Source: Yponomeuta sedellus
Taxonomy: Eukaryota; Arthropoda; Insecta; Lepidoptera; Yponomeutidae
Length of the DNA: 64,000 nucleotides
Reading direction: 5' to 3'
Assembly (NCBI GenBank): GCA_934045075.1
Contig: OW203727.1
Coordinates: 20,295,811-20,359,810, forward strand
Shown: in pieces, positions 1 to 10,378 of the stretch
Position numbering within the stretch: position 1 is the first letter of the stretch
Layout of the letters: each line of letters begins with the position of its first letter
The notes under the pieces: generated by a model
Told to the model about the DNA's origin: nothing
The model's database searches: none
The model's input: only the letters and a program-made list of their open reading frames with translations
Position numbers and translations under genes: made by a program

Positions 1-1590
1 TTTCGAGTATCTACATACTTTACTAACCTTGTTTGAACAACGTAGCAACTTCGTAGCAAAAACGTCGCTCTCTGGCTACGCCAACAGCATAGGAAAGTAC
101 TACGCGCTAAGAAATGCAAAAATACACATTATTGAAGCCATTGTATTCTAAAAAGCGATAGAAGGTCATTCCGTAGCTTTTTACGGCGATTGGCGCTAAT
201 CTCGCTCGTTTATAATATTTCTAACTTTCGTATTGTAATTTTTGTAAAATAACGTACCTACCGAATTAGCAAGCACTAGAATTAAAATACAATACTCAAT
301 GATTTAATTTCTTCTTAATATTCAATATCAGTACTAATAAGTACTTATAATTATTACGACGAAACCAGATTTGAGTTTTGTGACCTAAAAGAGACATTTC
401 CACCTACAGCAGATATCTCTCTTCAAAGTTTTCTTGTAGTCCCATCATATTGGCATATTTAGCTACATGCTACGATCCAGACAGATCTCTTTCGCTTCAT
501 CAACATTCATTAGTCGTTGCATGCACGCACGTGGGTCGCTGCTTCAAATCCGGCTCGAAAGACCAGTGTGAAGGTACCCACTTAGGTACAGAATAGTAGT
601 GGACTAACTGTAGGCTAAGTGGACGCAAGTACCAAAATATCAAATAATCAGCAAACGTAGATATATATTATCACTTTGACGTAGGAAAAATAAGGAATAA
701 TAAGTTACAATTGAGACTCTAAATAATTGTATACATGTCTGTAAATATCGTTTTAGAAAAGTTGTAGTGCCCTTACAGGGTGTGGAACGAAAATTATTTA
801 TTAATATTATGACCACCTGTGCTATTACCATGATATGCAATAAATAAAATGATGATTATGACACCCGTCACTTATCCATAGACACCTACATTCTATGTAT
901 AAAAAAATCTCTCTCTCTTCCTCCCTCCCCTCCCTCTCAACTCTCTACAATTTATCTTACGTACGACATGCATTAAAACTAATAAAACACGACAGCAAAT
1001 AAAAGAGAACCCGTTTAAATAATTATGTTACTTAGGTAAGTAAGACACAACCTCTCACGTCCCAAACAAATAGGATTCATTAATTATCCCACCTGAAGTG
1101 CCTGAAAGAAGAGCTCTTTAACTAAGTGCTCGGCTGCCGGCCTGCGCGGAAGTGATTTTTACCCTTTAAACGGGTTTACCTCTCACCCTTGGCAGGGTTA
1201 AGCTGCAGGGATAAGTAAGATAAGATGAGAAATTTTGCTGCGATCGTCTGTACAACAAGGCATTTTCTTTGATAAATCGAACTTAGTAGCGTCCGGAGGA
1301 TATATAATGTCCGGAATACTACACTTGTAATATTGTATAACTTTTGAAATAATAATAGCTGGAACGACTTCAACTGTTGCTTTATTTACAGATAGGTCTG
1401 TTATTTTATAATAAAACAGGAAAGAACTGGATAAAAACGGATAAGCAGGTAAAATTGTCAGATCTAGTCAACGTGTGTGGTGGTAATGATTACAGGTAAT
1501 GATGAAAAATGAGGGAAATTTCGAAATGTGTGACATAATTTAAGAATTTGAAAATGATAGTTAGAAAAAGAAATTATAGGATGGTGTAAA
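1..1590. other. AT-rich intergenic DNA, no gene seen
   Basis: No reading frame here looks like protein and no splice-site-bounded exon is convincing. A pyrimidine-rich tract lies near 905-945. Around 520-560 a stretch reading TTCAAATCCGGCTC resembles a decayed tRNA-type B box, possibly an old SINE, but it is too degenerate to call. Confidence 0.5.
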
Positions 1591-1599
1591 GAGGTTTGC

Positions 1600-1900
1600 A
1601 CCGTTACACACCGAGCTCCAAAATGCGTATAACGGATGTTGGTATACCGACAAACTGAAGTGGAACTGGTCCGGCCACGTAAGCCGCATGCACCCGAATA
1701 GGTGGGCGAGACTTGCCACCGAGTACCTAGGTACAAAACAGGGGCGGCCGAGAAGAGGATGGCTGGATGATCTCGACAAATTCGTGCTAGAGTTGTCAAA
1801 GGTGACAAATAACCGAAAATCCTGGTCTGAAAGGGGGAAGGCCTTTGCCCTGCAATGGAATGCCCATATGGAGGCTACATAGAAATTGAAAAAGTAAGAT
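1600..1900 (+). mobile_element. LINE remnant, end of the reverse-transcriptase ORF
   Basis: One frame running to a stop at 1880-1882 encodes a tail typical of insect LINE ORF2 C-termini. A WSGHVSRM stretch is followed by GRPRRGWLDDL, a serine/arginine-rich stretch and a final ALQW-type tryptophan motif. Only the last 75 or so codons remain and nothing upstream resembles the catalytic domain, so this is a 5'-truncated dead copy. A downstream stretch near 1890-1950 resembles the AATATTCTTTA tails seen at 31.6 and 55.2 kb. The clade is uncertain (RTE or a related group). Confidence 0.6.
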
Positions 1901-2510
1901 AAGACAAGAATATTCTTTACTGTACCAGAGCACATTATTATAAAACAGTAAGGTTAGGTTAGGTTAAAAAGTAGTTAGGCGTATCATGTTACTACTTCTG
2001 CTACTTTTCAATGTGTTGGTAAGCGCTAATGCCCGAGAGCAGCTGAACCGATTTCACTAATTTATTATTTTCTTAGAATATTCCTTGAAGTACGAGGATG
2101 GTTCTTACGGTGAGAAAAATAAAAAAAAATAAAGAATCGAATGTTATGCTGTACGAAGTTCGCTGGGTCAGCTAGTATAATAATAAACGTTACTATTACT
2201 AAATGCTACTACTTGTGAACTATGCTAAAATAAGAGCCGGTGCTGCGGCATCAAGCGGTGCAAGTACGCAGAGTCACTTATTTGTGCCGTTTGGTGTCGA
2301 GACACATGGACTGTGGGGGCCCGGAGCGAGAGTGTTCTTCAAAGAACTTTCGTCGCGCCTCGACACGACCAGAAGCCCCAGGGCTGCATTGTCTTGCCAT
2401 CCAACAAGGTAATGTAGCCAGCATACTGGGGACCTTCCCTAGAGGCGGTGATGATTTGGGCCCAGTTTTTTACATTTAGGTATCCATTTTAACAATTTAA
2501 GTTGTAGGTG

Positions 2511-2848
2511 CTCGTGGCCTAGCCGAGCCAAGCGATTGGAATCAATCGCTTGAGTTAAACAACAATAGGCGCGTTCAGGTACTGCATGGGTGACCGTCTC
2601 GTGACTAATGCTAGTGGCATTTTTCCGAGCGCTTCCGTGCTTCGCAAGGCACGTTAAGCCATTGGTGCCGGCTGTCATGTAATGGCAGTTGTTAAGCCGT
2701 GTCAGAGGCCTTATGGGTAGCTTGATAACTTTTGACAGTAAGGCCCGTCACTGTCTCTCAATCCTCCACCGACCCGGACATGGCCCCCGTGGTGGTGTAA
2801 GGGGTAACCTGCCTGAGATGCCGGAAGAGACCCGTGTCCGTATATTTA
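2511..2848 (+). repeat. 5S-rRNA-headed SINE, nearly full length
   Basis: The head contains TTAAACAACAATAGGCGCG followed by a GGGTGACCG block, resembling the central control region of 5S rRNA (compared from memory). A body of about 250 bp follows, with GCTAGTGGCATTTTTCCGAGCG, AAGGCACGTTAAGCC and a GCCGGCTGTCATGTAATGG block, and it ends in GGAAGAGACCCGTG. Related copies lie at 8.6, 30.0, 45.2 and 54.0 kb, with head-only or tail-only pieces elsewhere. No coding function. Confidence 0.75.
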
Positions 2849-2911
2849 GGTAAATCTATATATTTATTATTATAATTTGTCTAATGAAATATGCATATTT
2901 TTTTAATTAGC

Positions 2912-3062
2912 CACGAAAATGTCCTACTGCTGGGCAAAGGCCTCCTTAGATATCCACTCCTCATTTTCTTTGGCCAATTCCTCCCACCCAGCCAAATATT
3001 TGGTCAGCTCGTCCCACCACCTCCGCCTTAATCTGCCACGTCGCCGGTAGCCATCGCAGGTG
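2912..3062 (-). mobile_element. LINE fragment (antisense)
   Basis: The + strand reads TGTCCTACTGCTGGGCAAAG followed by blocks about 30 bp apart that look like degraded coding sequence. Read on the minus strand it resembles the C-terminal/3' end of a widespread insect LINE. It directly abuts an antisense tRNA-headed SINE. Family assignment is from memory of such motifs and is tentative. Confidence 0.4.
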
Positions 3063-3077
3063 CTAACTCGACGAAAG

Positions 3078-3222
3078 AATTAATACAGTAATACCCCTTG
3101 TATAGCATCCAAAACCCGAGGCAAACTAGAAAAGTTTGTTTCATTCCTTGACCCGACCGGGATCGAACCCGAGACTTTCCGTTTTACAGTCAGCATGCCA
3201 AACCGCTGCGCCAGCGAGGCTT
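3078..3222 (-). repeat. tRNA-headed SINE, family 2 (antisense)
   Basis: The reverse complement reads GCCTCGCTGGCGCAGCGGTT (A-box-like), then GTAAAAC, then GGGTTCGATCCCGGTCGGGTC (B-box-like), followed by a body that names the same family as the element at 47.9 kb. It is 3'-truncated and carries no coding sequence. Confidence 0.65.
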
Positions 3223-4300
3223 TAAACGGTCTTATTAATAAAAACCCGTTTTCTCTAAAACACTACTCAAAAGCAGTTTATTTAATCTGTGGTTACGTTT
3301 GCTCCTTTACCATATACAATAGACTATTTAAACTGCCTCTGTGGATTGTTTTAAGGAATTGTGTTGTTATGAATAAGACCGAAAGGCTATATTATGCCTT
3401 TTTTTGTCAATGCCACGGTTTGTCACGTGTAGTGGAAAACGACATTAATCCCACCCCTCTTGGTTAACGCCACTCACAGTGTACTGTCGATAGCCATAGC
3501 AACCTCCATATTTTAGCTGCATGGTCGCCCGTAACGTAATGTAGTGAAAGTGAATAGGCCGTCGAGAGGTGGTATTAAGTGGACTGTATGGTTTATAGCG
3601 TCTTCTTAACTGGTCTAAGCCGTGCATGGAATAAAAGGCTCAATAATTATGTTTGCCAACGAGAAATATGTAGAAATGTAATGACAATGCAAAAGAACAA
3701 TAGAAGAATTAATTTAAAAACCTAATTAATTTAATTAATTGTTGTCCTTAGCACGGGTTAGCATTAAAAATAAAAATAGTATAGAAGAATTAATGTCAAT
3801 ACGTACAATGAAACCTCCTGCCGAAGTAAACTCTATGATGGCGTAGACAGAAAGGATTTCGTTTTTGTCGACTGTACAACCAGCTAGACGCGGAAATAAA
3901 AGCGGAATCCGAGAACGCGTCGCTTTTTTTCCCGCGGGGCCATTATTTGTTCCTGTCACTAGGTAGGCTTTATTGCTGCTCCCACGTCGTGTTATTGTTG
4001 AGTAACATCTACATTAGCTCCGTTTACACTCGTCCTGCAAGGCTGCAAGTCCTCGCGACTAAAGGAAAGAGTTCCTCTAAGACTCCTCAAATGCAGTTTA
4101 AAAACATATTAAATGTAGTTGACCAATTATTATCAAATATAGTTTTTGATTACCATAGCTCCCATTCCATCTATTCACTAAATTAACTATGTAATTAACT
4201 TAATCTATTTTAAGATGTTTTTGTATTTTTTTGCGATAATTAAACCATTTTTCAATTTCATTCAAATTTCTTTTTATTTTTTTATTTTATTTCAACAAAC
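3223..4300. other. Non-coding stretch, one SINE piece inside
   Basis: Short open frames occur on both strands but none has a recognisable domain or consistent splice sites. Apart from the inverted SINE piece at 3713-3786, only AT-rich sequence is seen. Confidence 0.5.
3713..3786 (+). repeat. SINE family 1 tail with inverted 5' segment
   Basis: The sequence begins AAAAACCTAATTAA, the reverse complement of the family's body, and then switches to the sense-strand 3' tail CTTAGCACGGGTTAG...AAAAATAAAAATAG. The same head-to-head junction is present at about 15.13 and 59.37 kb. Confidence 0.55.
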
Positions 4301-4439
4301 TTAACTATCATTACAGGGAGTCCCTAATTCAATAGTTAAGATATCAACAATGATCAAAACATTAACAATACTGAATAATAAAAGAACAATAACAATACAA
4401 GTAGAAGCACACAATTACAAACTATTAATTATTAATATT

Positions 4440-5277
4440 AATAAGATTTTTTTTTACACAGTTAACATTTGAGTAGCGGCTTTTGTGAACTCGTTCAGCG
4501 TACAAGTAAATAAATCCACCTGATCGGCTACCCGGTTGAGATCTCGTAGCGCCCGCGTGAGCGGCGCCTGTTGCAAGAGATTGGTCCGCGCGCGCGGCAC
4601 CGCCAACAACGCCGGCCGCCGCCGCCGCCGCGCGCGGAAGTCGTCCGGCACTCTCAGCCGCACTTCTTCCAACACGGCCGGGTTGTGGACCATTCCTCGC
4701 AGCACTCGAAATACATATGCCGCAAGAGATACATCTCGTCTCACTTCCAACTTATTGTATCCAACCATGCCAATAACAAATAGAGTCGGATACAATAATG
4801 GGTATCCTGAATACACTCCGTACATCCTCCTGTATAGTACTCTTAGAAATTTATTCTGAATCTTTTCGAGCATATTTTTATATTTTTATTCATGAGGAGA
4901 CCATACCATAGAGTTGTTCTCCATGTGGCTTCTCACTAGCGCCCAAAAGAGAGCTCGTACCGCACTGATGTTAGAAAATCCGCTCACCTGCCGCAAGACA
5001 AACCCCAGGTTCCTAAATGCCTTTTTGCATATGTCGACGACGTGTTGCCGGAAGTTCAAATCTGCCGTGAATGTGACGCCCAGGTCTCGAACCTTCGCGA
5101 CGCGCTGCAGCGGCTCTCCCTCAGCCCGGTATAGGTAATGGAGCGGGGAATGGGCACGGCTAAACAATATGACCGAGCACTTGGAGACGTTAAAATATAA
5201 TTTGTTCTCCCGGCTCCAATTGACGACCCTGTCAATGTCTTTCTGGAGTCTGTCCTGATCTGCGATATCTTTTAATA
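4440..5277 (-). mobile_element. Jockey/CR1-like LINE, 3' half of reverse transcriptase ORF
   Basis: Two minus-strand frames (4886-5167, then 4454-4873) encode the region after the RT catalytic core. The pieces seen are a KVRDLGVTF motif, a CKKAFRNLGFVLR helix, a WALVRSHMENNSMVW stretch and a long arginine-rich C-terminus ending at 4454. The two blocks are in different frames, so the ORF is broken. With 5464-5889 this is one 5'-truncated insertion whose middle was rearranged by an inverted copy at 5279-5461. The element is dead, and the clade is inferred from the motif style only. Confidence 0.75.
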
Positions 5278-5278
5278 G

Positions 5279-5461
5279 TGAGGGTATTAAAAGATATCGC
5301 AGATCAGGACAGACTCCAGAAAGACATTGACAGGGTCGTCAATTGGAGCCGGGAGAACAAATTATATTTTAACGTCTCCAAGTGCTCGGTCATATTGCTT
5401 AGCCGTGCCCATTCCCCGCTCCATTACCTATACCGGGCTGAGGGAGAGCCGCTGCAGCGCG
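5279..5461 (+). repeat. Inverted copy of a LINE segment (palindrome arm)
   Basis: This segment is close to the exact reverse complement of about 5106-5277 and shares its AAAGATATCGCAGATCAGGA, AATTGGAGCCGGGAGAAC and GGGCTGAGGGAGAGCC blocks. It therefore makes a large palindrome with almost no spacer (centre near 5278). In the + direction it re-encodes the RT segment around KDIDRVVNWSRENKLYF. It is flanked on both sides by the same element in minus orientation. Confidence 0.8.
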
Positions 5462-5463
5462 TA

Positions 5464-5889
5464 ATTTGAAAAATATAATTTGTTCTCCCGGCTCCAATTG
5501 ACGACCCTGTCAATGTCTTTCTGGAGTCTGTCCTGATCTGCGATATCTTTTAATACCCTCACCAGTTTCAAGTTGTCAGCAAAAAGAAGACAAGTTGCCT
5601 CTGTGACCACCTCTGGTAAGTCGTTTATCATTAAGATAAATTGAAGGGGCCCTAAGTTGCTACCTTGGCTGACACCCGACCTGGTGTAGTACGACTCTGA
5701 CAGATGCCCGGCACAGTCGACATATTGACGTCTGCTGCGCAAATAACTGCAAAAGAACTTAAGTGTATGCGGCGTACAGCCTGCTCGCGCTAGTTTTGAC
5801 AGCAGAACGTCATTATCAACCGTGTCGAACGCCTTTCTGAAATCGAAATAAGCTACATCCACCTGGGGCATTATTACGTAAGTATCCAC
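5464..5889 (-). mobile_element. Jockey/CR1-like LINE, reverse transcriptase core
   Basis: Minus-strand frame with RT motifs in order: DVAYFDFRKAFDTV (palm motif A), SGVSQGSNLGPLQF (motif B) and LLFADNLKL. The last should be the catalytic F/Y-A-D-D box, but its second aspartate is Asn, so this copy is catalytically dead by known RT chemistry. The 5' end (endonuclease and N-terminal RT) is missing upstream of 5889. Confidence 0.8.
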
Positions 5890-7036
5890 TGAGTTGAGTG
5901 ACGTTGATTTTAACTTTTTTTATGCTACTCCAGCTGTCAAATGCATACATTTTGTGACACTTAGGAGTCGTCTAAATGCGTCACTCGATAGAGTGGAGTG
6001 CTACGTAATAGGAGGGCTGTACTCCGGCATCCACTGCTGGCATCACCCTCGTCATGAGATACAGCAGGTTCCCCGTCGTTCCCCTCTCTGGATGGAGAGG
6101 GGAACGACGAACTCTCTTATTTTTTTATGTACCCTATATACGTCCCACTGCAGGGCACAGGCTTTACAATAAATGTCTTTAGTCTTAATTAATGTCTTAA
6201 TGTCTTAATAAGTGAAGTAAGTAGTTTAATAAATTGTGTTCTTATTATTTAAACGGCGGTGGCGTCCATTTTGTGTTTTTGACATTTAATGTGACGTCCA
6301 CCTGCATCTGGTATCTTCTTCTATATATACTAGGTGACTCGGCATACATATATTTATATTAATTAGCCCACGTGGTATCATTAGACCTACCGAATATACA
6401 CAAAAAAGTCATAAAAATCGATTAAGTCATTTCGGAGGAGTTCGATAACACTGATGCGAGATTTTCCTTAAATATCTTTATAATATAATTCTTAGGATTA
6501 ATTTGTCAATGACATTAGGTATCTATCTATAAAAAATAACAGACCAGGGGCACTACTGCGTAAGTCCTCCGACGTATGGAGTTAGCTGATTTATCCTACT
6601 CCGACCGTGAAATACTTACACACATTTTTTGACCTTACGCAGACTGACCAGAAGGGACTGTTACGTGATAGAAGGGCAGAAATGGAATATTTGATCAATC
6701 TCACTCTTCAATTTCTACTCGTTTAAATCGGAACTGACAGATCGCGACTATCCAGCACACCCTCGCTGATTTTACTAGCAAAGGACTTAATGTAGACGCG
6801 GGAGTCGCGTGCGGTCTCAAAACATTCGTGCGATGGGACAAGGTGCGGGCAGAGCCCCTAAAGTGCAAATGAAGTGATTCCTGGATGTCTCTATCGTGAC
6901 ACGTGACATCCACAATATCTACAAAAAATAGACAAATTTGTAACACCGAAAGTAGCGGGCGAGGCACACAGGTCGGAGAAATGATGGCAAAAAGGGCGGA
7001 CCGGATTGTAAGGAATAAGATGAGTTCTTGAAAACC
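5890..7036. other. Non-coding stretch, nothing recognised
   Basis: A small perfect inverted repeat, GTTCCCCTCTC and GAGAGGGGAAC, lies near 6076-6106. No exon or RNA gene is apparent. Confidence 0.45.
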
Positions 7037-7106
7037 TATTTAGAGACTAAAAATTCCACCCATGCCGGGACTCGAACCCGTGAGCTCTGGCTAACCGTGC
7101 CAGGAT
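7037..7106 (-). repeat. SINE family 1 fragment (antisense)
   Basis: Reads AAAACCTATTTAGAGACTAA then CCACCCATGCCGGGACTCG, the reverse complement of the B box and body of the SINE that is complete at 50.4-51.0 kb. Both ends are truncated. Confidence 0.65.
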
Positions 7107-7489
7107 GAGGATGAGGAATCTGGCAGACTAAGAGGAAGAGGATGCTGAAGAGGAAGAGAAGAACAAATTAAGATTGATTTGCAAATCAACTTCCACTTTT
7201 AATTTGTTTTTTAAATAATAAAAGAATATTGAATTGTAATAATCACAACAAACTGTAGCCAAGTTATATTTTATAATAGGCTCAGCCGTTGTCTTTTTAA
7301 GTATCAAATCCACTTCCACTGTAATTATTTTGAACATAGCAGTCGAAGACATAGTTTTAAAAATAAAAATTAATTATGGGTAAGTTGCTGTTTGTGAATA
7401 TAAGCTTAGCCGCTGTCTCTCACGACAAACGGTTGCGAGCTCATCACACACGAGTCCAGAGGAATCCTCATCTACCCTAGTATGAACTA

Positions 7490-7556
7490 ACTTTCCTGCG
7501 ATGCAGGAAGAGACCCGTGCCCCAGCAGTGGGGACATACGAGGGTTGATATCGAGT
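7490..7556 (+). repeat. Tail of the 5S-headed SINE family
   Basis: Contains GAAGAGACCCGTGCCCCAGC then GTGGGGACATACGAGGGTTG and GATATCGA. The same tail ends the full copies at 54.0 and 30.0 kb. The head and body are absent. Confidence 0.65.
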
Positions 7557-7559
7557 AAC

Positions 7560-8588
7560 ATTCCAATAAGCTTCTGTTACAAGTCTTCGTAAAATGCGGA
7601 GTGGAGCAGTAGAACGCCGGTTTCTCATTCGGCAGGTCGTGGAATCCCGGCATGTCCTAATGACTTTGTTTTCTAAGTTACGTACATTCGTGTTATATCA
7701 CTCGCTAACTGTGGAGGAAAACATCGTGAAGAAACCTGTGTGTCTGACGTGTTCACATAGGTACCTCAGCGCTTGAAATTGCAAATCCGCGTTGAGCACG
7801 CGGAGTGATTAAGTCCATACTCTCTCTCCGAGAGATCCTGCCCCCTACAGAGTGTCGTATATAGGTACTCGTAGGCTGCATTACGAAAATCTTCGCATTA
7901 CACCCGTGTGCGAAGATAGAAGGAGTCAAGTCAATCCTTTTATAGAAGTCCTTATACACGATACTTGTAAGACCCATTTTTTCTAGATGGGCAGTCAGCT
8001 CTCTGTTTTCTAAGCTTAGGCGTTTGCAAAGAGCTCAAATATTTCATCAGACGATGAAATGTAAAGGATTTTTTTCAATGCAGGCTGAAGATAGTAATAG
8101 GAATTGTTCTAAATCACTTTCGCTGCGCGGCTTGAGAGATTTATGGCCGTAATCTGAAAAGATTAATTACACAAAACGAAACTTGAGGTGTGGTAAGTAC
8201 TAGCTAGGGACCTAAGTACCTACTTCTAGTATACCTACTCGTATTAGTCTGATTGGAGTCTGATGTGTGTAAAGTTTGATGGGCTATCAACTATTCCTAA
8301 GTACCGCTTTACCTACCTACTTGAACAACTCCAAACTGAAAACCGTGAAGGGGTTCAACTCTAATCAAAACGTTCGACGGCAAATTAACCTTTACATACC
8401 CGATCAACTGACCTTTATAGTGTGGTCATTAGTAAAGTTTTTAGGTACGGTCTGGATGGATATTAATTTCACCACTACAGTCGAGTGTATTTTGAGAGCA
8501 GATTGGTCAGTACCACTTAAGGATGTTTTAAACGTTCTTGCTACTTTAACTTTAAAAAAATATGAAACTAACTTTGAATAGCCATAAT
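7560..8588. other. Non-coding stretch
   Basis: No supported exon. Short open frames on both strands lack known motifs. Sequence around 8190-8240 is rich in the GTACCTA-type motifs seen across this window. Confidence 0.4.
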
Positions 8589-8589
8589 T

Positions 8590-8945
8590 AGGCCGCCCAT
8601 GATCACGATCACGAAGGTTAAGCAACATAGGGCGCGTTCAGTGCATGGATGATTAACCGTCTATGACGAACGCTAGTGGCATTTTTCCGAGTGGTTCTAT
8701 GCTTCGCAAGGCACGGTAAGCAGTTGGTGCCGTTGATAGATGACAGTCGTTAAAGTCATAGGCCTTAGGGCGGCCTGAAAACTTCTGACAGTACCTAATA
8801 CCAGCCACTAGTCTTGCAAGGTTGTACCAACCCAATCTTGACCCTCGTGGTGGAGTACCTATGATCTATACTTGGTTTAATTGTTCTGTGGTCTATACCT
8901 TCCTTAGGGAAGAGACCCGTGCCCCTCTGTGGGGACATAATGGAT
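8590..8945 (+). repeat. 5S-headed SINE, diverged copy
   Basis: Shares GGTTAAGCAACATAGGGCGCG, GCTAGTGGCATTTTTCCGAG, CTTCGCAAGGCACGGTAAGC and the terminal GGAAGAGACCCGTGCCCCTC with the other copies. The head is degraded and about 40 bp of unrelated sequence interrupts the body near 8870-8905. Confidence 0.65.
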
Positions 8946-9354
8946 GATTATGATGAATTAGACCCCAGTTCGGTAACAGTGTAGGTAGAGTGCAATGCAA
9001 AGTCAGTAAAATTTAGAAGACGTAGGTAGGTACTTAGGTACTGTTTACGTAGTACCTAAGTACTTATAGTTTTAACAAAATGAAGGTATATTTTGGACAA
9101 GCGAAATTTACGTTCACGTTTACGTGCCTACTTCGAAAACTAACATTGTTATTACCATGCGAGCTTCCTCACACTAGGAGACATTGTAAAATAATGGCGC
9201 TTATCTTCACTACGCAGACGGAGCGGGAAGCTGAGGAAAATTATGTTCTAAGCCAGCACAAACGTTTTACACGACTACAACACGGAATTTCCAATGATTA
9301 TGTCCTTCATATACCTATTATATCTTCAAATTGTGATGAGTTTGTGCTTGTGAA

Positions 9355-9424
9355 GCGGTCGTAGCCTAGTCGAACCGAGTGATTGCAATCAATCACTCGA
9401 GTTAAGCAACAACAGGCGCAGGAT
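9355..9424 (+). repeat. 5S-headed SINE, head only
   Basis: Head sequence CGTAGCCTAGTCGAACCGAG, CAATCACTCGAGTTAAGCAA and CAACAGGCGCAGG, after which similarity stops. It is an abruptly 3'-truncated copy, unusual because most partial copies here keep the tail instead. Confidence 0.6.
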
Positions 9425-9534
9425 AGTGAAACTTCATTTCAATCAAGGGTTTCATCCAAAAACTCAATGTGTATTTTCTCTCGGCTTCCTATTATGTTAC
9501 TGCACAGTGCACATATACATACGGTTATTAAAAT

Positions 9535-9610
9535 AACCGGTTATTAAAATAACCGGTTATTTATCGTTTTTCACAAAACCGGTTTACATCGCTAGTACGA
9601 AAAACCGGTT
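9535..9610. promoter_or_regulatory. Cluster of four AACCGGTT sites
   Basis: Perfect palindromic AACCGGTT occurs at 9535-9542, 9551-9558, 9577-9584 and 9603-9610, i.e. 16, 26 and 26 bp apart, followed by an (CG)n-like run. AACCGGTT is the established core of Grainyhead-family binding sites. The cluster lies about 500 bp upstream of the USP1 start and just beyond the 3' end of the 95-codon minus-strand gene, so enhancer activity is an inference. Part could be local duplication (ATTAAAATAACCGGTT repeats). Confidence 0.4.
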
Positions 9611-9725
9611 CTACAAACGCGCGCGCGCGTCCTCTTCATAAAGATTGTATATCTTTTAGAAATAAAAAAAATGTAGAAGAGGGAAATCTTCCTATTCTCT
9701 TTTGTTCAAATATTTGGAACGCATC

Positions 9726-9731
9726 TTTATT
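9726..9731 (-). terminator. Poly(A) signal of the 95-codon gene
   Basis: AATAAA on the minus strand, about 30 bp past the stop codon of the gene at 9763-10050. Its placement supports that frame being a real intronless transcript. Confidence 0.45.
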
Positions 9732-9762
9732 CGGAGTGATTCAAAATCATATTGTATTTTAT

Positions 9763-10050
9763 TTACTCTGTGAACACAGTATATTTTGGCAGCATTTTCG
9801 AACGCAATGCCCTGTCAATCAAATATTTTTCAATATGGCCGTCTGTTACGGAAGGGTTTGTTTGCGCATAACTTTCCCAAATTTCCTGGTCAAATAAGCT
9901 CAAAGCAATGCGATTACATAGTCTTACTATATAATGTAAGTCACTGAACCATGTGAGATTGTGTCCGTAAGTAATCTTCAGCTGAACGCTTAGATTTTCT
10001 CTCAACAGCCACTTATCTTGGAAAGTTTGGAAGTCGTGGCCTCTACCCAT
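9763..10050 (-). CDS. Conserved-looking 95-residue protein, function unknown
   Basis: Single-exon frame with a true ATG at 10050 and a stop at 9763. I do not recognise the family. The protein is soluble-looking, with no signal peptide or membrane segment, and mixes charged and aromatic residues in a pattern typical of a small helical domain: a QDKWLLRENLSVQLKI stretch, a DLHYIVRLCNRIALSLF helix, then DGHIEKYLIDRALRSK near the C-terminus. A poly(A) signal follows about 30 bp downstream. Its ATG is only 54 bp from the USP1 ATG on the other strand, so the two may share a bidirectional promoter. Alternatively it may lie within the 5'-untranslated intron of USP1, since TTCCGTTACAG just before the USP1 ATG looks like a 3' splice site. 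An antisense coincidence is possible but less likely given its composition. Confidence 0.5.
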   Translation of the reverse strand: MGRGHDFQTFQDKWLLRENLSVQLKITYGHNLTWFSDLHYIVRLCNRIALSLFDQEIWESYAQTNPSVTDGHIEKYLIDRALRSKMLPKYTVFTE

Positions 10051-10104
10051 ATTTTGCCGTGTCCGTTCTACATTTACTGCTATTCCGTTACAGGTTTACT
10101 GAAG

Positions 10105-10378
10105 ATGCCATTAAATTCCGTATCAGAAACGAAAAAAGGTGTTATAAAACTTAAGTATCCCTTTTCTTTGAAGAGAAAGAATGTACAATATCTGAGCAAC
10201 GAAAACCGTGTCCAGACCCACAACGGAGACTCGAAAGAGAACGCCCAACCTCCTAATACTCCCAGCGCCGAAAATAAAGACATAAAGCCACTAAAGCGGC
10301 CTTTTAAAAGCACATATCTTAATACATTAAACGCATCAAAACGGCTTAAAACCATTACAGGTGCACCAAAGCCTATTG
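10105..10378 (+). CDS. USP1: USP1 exon 1
   Basis: ATG at 10105-10107, donor G|GTAAGT at 10379, ends in phase 1. Encodes a basic, low-complexity N-terminus rich in Lys/Ser/Asn with KRPFKS and SKRLKT clusters, as expected for a nuclear protein's unstructured leader. No upstream in-frame ATG exists in the open stretch that begins near 10018. Confidence 0.8.

Noticed and set aside
1948..1966. Short GGTTAGGTTAGGTTA run resembling the insect telomere repeat
   Set aside because: Only about three units, and it follows a LINE tail; too short to claim an interstitial telomere.
2203..2479. Two overlapping + frames of about 70-80 codons
   Set aside because: No motif, overlapping different frames, next to repeats; probably chance in a GC-richer patch.
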